Of a DNA stretch of 16,156 nucleotides, positions 13,816-16,156 are shown piece after piece (position 1 is the stretch's first letter; every line of letters starts with the position of its first letter). A program made the position numbers and the translations under genes. The notes beneath the pieces were generated by a model, which was given only the letters and a program-made list of their open reading frames with translations, searched no databases and had not been told where the DNA came from. The stretch covers positions 1 to 16,156 of the forward strand of contig JAFQDR010000241.1 in the NCBI GenBank assembly GCA_017415945.1, given 5' to 3'. Source of the DNA: Oscillospiraceae bacterium (lineage in GTDB: Bacteria; Bacillota_A; Clostridia; Oscillospirales; Oscillospiraceae).

Positions 13816-14372
13816 TGAGCTATTTTGTGCATGAATCCAGCTATGTGGACGATGATGTGGTCATCGGCGAGGGTACCAAGATCTGGCATTTCTGCCATAT
13901 CCAGAAGGGCGCCCGCATTGGCGAAAACTGCTCCTTCGGGCAGAACGTCAATGTGTCCAACAATGTAAAAATCGGCAACCGCTGCAAGGTGCAGAACAAT
14001 GTATCCCTGTACGAAGGGGTCGAGCTGGAGGAAGGCGTGTTCTGCGGCCCCAGCTGCGTGTTTACCAATGACCTGACTCCCCGTGCCCGCTATCCCAAGG
14101 GCAGCGCAGGCTACCACAAGACCCTCGTGAAGAAGGGCGCATCCATCGGCGCCAATGCCACCGTGGTCTGCGGTCACACCATCGGGGAAAATGCCCTCAT
14201 CGGTGCGGGTGCCGTAGTCACCACCGATGTGCCCGCTCACGCGCTGATGCTGGGCGTGCCCGCACGTCAGCGTGGCTGGGCCTGCGAATGCGGCGAGCTG
14301 CTGGGTGAGGATCTGTGCTGCAAGTGCGGCAGAGCTTACACCGAGGGCGAAGACGGTCTGGTGGAAAAGTAA
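13815..14372 (+). CDS. wbpD: Hexapeptide-repeat N-acetyltransferase, probable UDP-3-amino-GlcNAcA N-acetyltransferase (WbpD/WlbB type)
   Basis: This 185-residue left-handed beta-helix acyltransferase adds an acetyl group from acetyl-CoA to the 3-amino group made by the aminotransferase. Hexapeptide repeats run from about residue 12 to 148 ([36 protein letters not shown]), interrupted by the loop [14 protein letters not shown] that carries conserved active-site residues in this family. The C-terminal tail holds five cysteines (157, 159, 168, 169, 171) in a CxCG...CCxCG arrangement, a likely small zinc ribbon known from many members. The start overlaps the wbpB stop (TGATG), showing coupling. 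Length agrees with WbpD/WlbB. Confidence 0.88.
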   Translation: MSYFVHESSYVDDDVVIGEGTKIWHFCHIQKGARIGENCSFGQNVNVSNNVKIGNRCKVQNNVSLYEGVELEEGVFCGPSCVFTNDLTPRARYPKGSAGYHKTLVKKGASIGANATVVCGHTIGENALIGAGAVVTTDVPAHALMLGVPARQRGWACECGELLGEDLCCKCGRAYTEGEDGLVEK

Positions 14373-14373
14373 G

Positions 14374-14778
14374 ATGGATACCAAGATGGATACCAAGATG
14401 CAAATCAAGGCACAGCTGATTGCCATGGTCATTGCGGGCTTGGTGCTGACCGTATTTGCGGCGGTGACCAAGAATACCGTCCTTGCCATCATTATTTTTG
14501 TGGCGCAGGGAACGGTAGGCAGTATGCTGAATGTGAAGTATCGCAATGAGGTATTCCGTGAGATCTCCGAAATCAATGAAGGGGTCTACAACGATCTGCT
14601 GCACACGGCGGATATTTCCCCCAAGGCAGCGGAAAAGGAAGGCAGAGCCTATCCCGCGGAGATCGCTGCCATGCTGAAGGAATGTCTGCGGGTGCAGGCT
14701 GTGAACAAGTGGATGCCTTTTTTGGAGGCGGCACTGTTCTTTGTGCTGCAGATCATTCTGTTTGGGAATATGAAATAA
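14374..14778 (+). CDS. Hypothetical small membrane protein
   Basis: This encodes 134 residues that I do not recognise. It begins one base after the acetyltransferase stop. Three in-frame ATGs (14374, 14386, 14398) arise from a tandem 12-base duplication encoding MDTK twice. GGTGGA at 14359-14364 favours the first ATG but is modest. Hydrophobic segments are at about residues 14-28, 33-50 and 115-130, with a charged, mostly helical loop (about 52-110) between the second and third. The pattern suggests three membrane helices and one soluble hairpin domain. It sits between the acetyltransferase and aminotransferase genes of the sugar pathway, so a role in placing or exporting the glycan is possible, but nothing in the sequence proves it. 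Confidence 0.65.
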   Translation: MDTKMDTKMQIKAQLIAMVIAGLVLTVFAAVTKNTVLAIIIFVAQGTVGSMLNVKYRNEVFREISEINEGVYNDLLHTADISPKAAEKEGRAYPAEIAAMLKECLRVQAVNKWMPFLEAALFFVLQIILFGNMK

Positions 14779-14900
14779 GCCTCTCCTTTTAAGGAGAGGC
14801 GCCCGAGCCTGTCGAGGGCGGAGAGGTCTGTTTATGATATTCTACCTCTCAGTCATCTGCTCGCAAGCTCGCATCTGACAGCTCCCCTTCAAAGGGGAGC
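14779..14900. repeat. Composite hairpin repeat in the gap before the aminotransferase gene
   Basis: Four hairpins follow one another: GCCTCTCCTT/AAGGAGAGGC (14779-14800), GCCC/GGGC (14801-14819), GAGAGGT/ACCTCTC (14821-14850) and GCTCCCCTT/AAGGGGAGC (14881-14900). The gap between the flanking genes is 143 bases, nearly all of it filled by the element. The last stem shares GCTCCCC/GGGGAGC with 2587-2606. It resembles widespread Clostridia intergenic repeats from memory; no database check was possible. Confidence 0.6.
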
Positions 14901-14921
14901 CTGACAAAGTTAGGAGATTTT

Positions 14922-16046
14922 ATGCAGTTTAGAGATTTGAAAAAACAATATGAGGTTCTGAAGCCTCAAATGGACAAGGCCATTCTGGACACTGTCGCCT
15001 CTGCAGGCTATATCGGCGGCCCCCGTGTGAAGGCACTGGAAGAACTGCTGGCAGCTTACTGCGGCGTGAAGCACTGCATCAGCTGTGCAAACGGCACCGA
15101 TGCGCTTCAGCTGATGCTGCAGGCATGGGGCATTGGCAGTGGCGACGCCGTGTTCGTCCCCGACTTTACCTTCTTCGCAAGCGGCGAAGTGGTCAGCTTC
15201 GTGGGCGCAACTCCCGTGTTCTATGACGTAGACATGGACACTTTCAATGCAGACGTAAACAGTCTGGAAGCTGCCATCGAAGCGGTCAAGGCAGAAGGCA
15301 AGCTGAGCCCCAAGGTCATCATCACCGTTGACCTGTTCGGTCTGCCTGCGGACTACGATGCCATCGAAGCACTGGCAGCAAAGCACGGTCTGCTGATTCT
15401 GGAAGACTCCGCACAGGGCTTCGGCGGCGAGATCAATGGCAAGCGTGCCTGCTCCTTCGGGGATGGGGCAACTACCTCCTTCTTCCCCGCAAAGCCTCTG
15501 GGCTGCTACGGGGACGGCGGTGCCATCTTCACCGATGACGACGAAGTGGCTGCTCTGCTGCGCTCCCTGTGTGTCCACGGCAAGGGCTCCTTTAAGTACG
15601 ACAATGTGCGCATCGGTGTCAACTCCCGTCTGGATGCGGTACAGGCTGCGGTTTTGGAAGTGAAGCTGGAGGCCTTTGCGGGCTATGAGCTGGAAGCGGT
15701 GAACAAGGCTGCCGCATGGTACGATGCACGGCTGGCAGGTGTGGTCAAGACCCCCGTCATCCCCGAGGGCTACATGAGCTCCTGGGCACAGTACACCATT
15801 CAGCTGCCCGACCGTGAGACTCGTGACGGTCTGCAGGAGGCACTGAAGGCACAGGGCATCCCCACCATGGTTTACTATCCCAAGCCTATGCACAGCCAGA
15901 CCGCCTTTGCGGATGTGAAGGCATATGTGGACTGCCCCAATACCACGAAGCTCTGCGACACCGTATTGAGCCTGCCCATGCATCCCTATCTGGACGAAGA
16001 AACCGTCAAGACCGTATGCGATGCAGTAAAGGCATACTTTGCATAA
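14922..16046 (+). CDS. wbpE: DegT/DnrJ/EryC1 aminotransferase, probable UDP-2-acetamido-2-deoxy-3-oxo-glucuronate aminotransferase (WbpE type)
   Basis: This 374-residue PLP-dependent cytosolic aminotransferase has the sugar-aminotransferase fold. It should transfer an amino group from glutamate to C3 of the WbpB product. Markers are the N-terminal MQFRDLKKQYEVLKPQMDKAI, GGPRVKALEELLAAYCGVKHCISCANGTDAL near 28-58, FVPDFTFFASGEVV and VGATPVFYDVD. EDSAQGFGGEINGKRACSFGDGATTSFFPAKPLGCYGDGGAIF follows in two parts, its lysine (in FFPAKPLG) forming the PLP aldimine. The C-terminal YYPKPMHSQTAF is also typical. AGGAG at 14912-14916 precedes the ATG. It is the last gene of the cluster, followed by a terminator, and completes the A-B-E-D-I pathway set. 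Confidence 0.9.
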   Translation: MQFRDLKKQYEVLKPQMDKAILDTVASAGYIGGPRVKALEELLAAYCGVKHCISCANGTDALQLMLQAWGIGSGDAVFVPDFTFFASGEVVSFVGATPVFYDVDMDTFNADVNSLEAAIEAVKAEGKLSPKVIITVDLFGLPADYDAIEALAAKHGLLILEDSAQGFGGEINGKRACSFGDGATTSFFPAKPLGCYGDGGAIFTDDDEVAALLRSLCVHGKGSFKYDNVRIGVNSRLDAVQAAVLEVKLEAFAGYELEAVNKAAAWYDARLAGVVKTPVIPEGYMSSWAQYTIQLPDRETRDGLQEALKAQGIPTMVYYPKPMHSQTAFADVKAYVDCPNTTKLCDTVLSLPMHPYLDEETVKTVCDAVKAYFA

Positions 16047-16057
16047 GATGATATAAT

Positions 16058-16094
16058 AAAAGCACCCGAAATCTTGCGTTTCAGGTGCTTTTTT
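16058..16094 (+). terminator. Intrinsic terminator of the glycan cluster
   Basis: AAAAGCACCCGAAA (16058-16071) pairs with TTTCAGGTGCTTTT (16079-16092) with one mismatch and a 7-base loop, followed by more T. It starts 12 bases after the aminotransferase stop codon. Confidence 0.85.
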
Positions 16095-16127
16095 CATGTT
16101 TGGCTGCATTTAATTGTATACACAGTC

Positions 16128-16156
16128 GTAGGAAGCGTCGTCCCCGACGCTCCGCC
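16128..16156. repeat. GTAGG-type palindromic repeat cut by the window edge
   Basis: CGTAGG followed by the perfect hairpin AGCGTCG-TCCC-CGACGCT (16134-16151). It resembles the copy at 6039-6060 and continues beyond the window. Confidence 0.45.

Overview
The window looks like a chromosomal segment of a gut-type Gram-positive anaerobe of the Clostridia, most likely Oscillospiraceae/Ruminococcaceae. This is inferred from moderately GC-rich, CTG/GGC-heavy codon use, strong AGGAGG-type ribosome binding sites, a Gram-positive-style lipoprotein signal, and intergenic regions packed with palindromic repeats of a kind common in that group. No taxonomic marker gene is present, so the genus is left open.

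Left part (1-547, minus strand): ferrous iron uptake. feoA is complete and feoB is cut by the window edge. A well-formed feoA promoter is overlaid by TTAG-N6-CTAA palindromes of the DtxR/IdeR/MntR type, and another such palindrome lies between feoA and feoB. This suggests metal-dependent repression.

Second part (708-6016, plus strand): a five-gene ABC importer of the peptide/nickel (Dpp/Opp/Nik) family: lipoprotein binding protein, two permeases and two short ATPases. The last four genes touch or overlap. A 385-base hairpin-rich noncoding stretch separates the binding protein from the permeases, and a strong terminator closes the cluster.

Third part (6149-7400): a single gene with its own promoter and terminator. 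It encodes a membrane-anchored protein with a glycoside hydrolase family 3 (NagZ-like) fold whose catalytic residues appear to be lost.

Fourth part (7415-16094, plus strand): a surface-glycan cluster. Tandem promoters precede a WbpA-type UDP-GlcNAc 6-dehydrogenase. Then come two GT-B glycosyltransferases, a UDP-GlcNAc-type 2-epimerase (WbpI-like), a Gfo/Idh/MocA oxidoreductase (WbpB-like), a hexapeptide-repeat N-acetyltransferase (WbpD-like), a small unknown membrane protein and a DegT/DnrJ aminotransferase (WbpE-like), closed by a terminator. The five enzymes together match the complete route from UDP-GlcNAc to UDP-2,3-diacetamido-2,3-dideoxy-D-mannuronic acid (UDP-ManNAc3NAcA), and the two transferases presumably use this or partner sugars. 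Three intergenic gaps in this cluster carry inverted-repeat elements instead of plain spacer.

The most interesting points are the apparent GH3 pseudoenzyme, the complete diacetamido-uronic acid pathway in a Gram-positive setting, the operator layout around feo, and a repeated hairpin motif (AAnCGATACCG ... CGGT) seen three times, two of them directly upstream of start codons.
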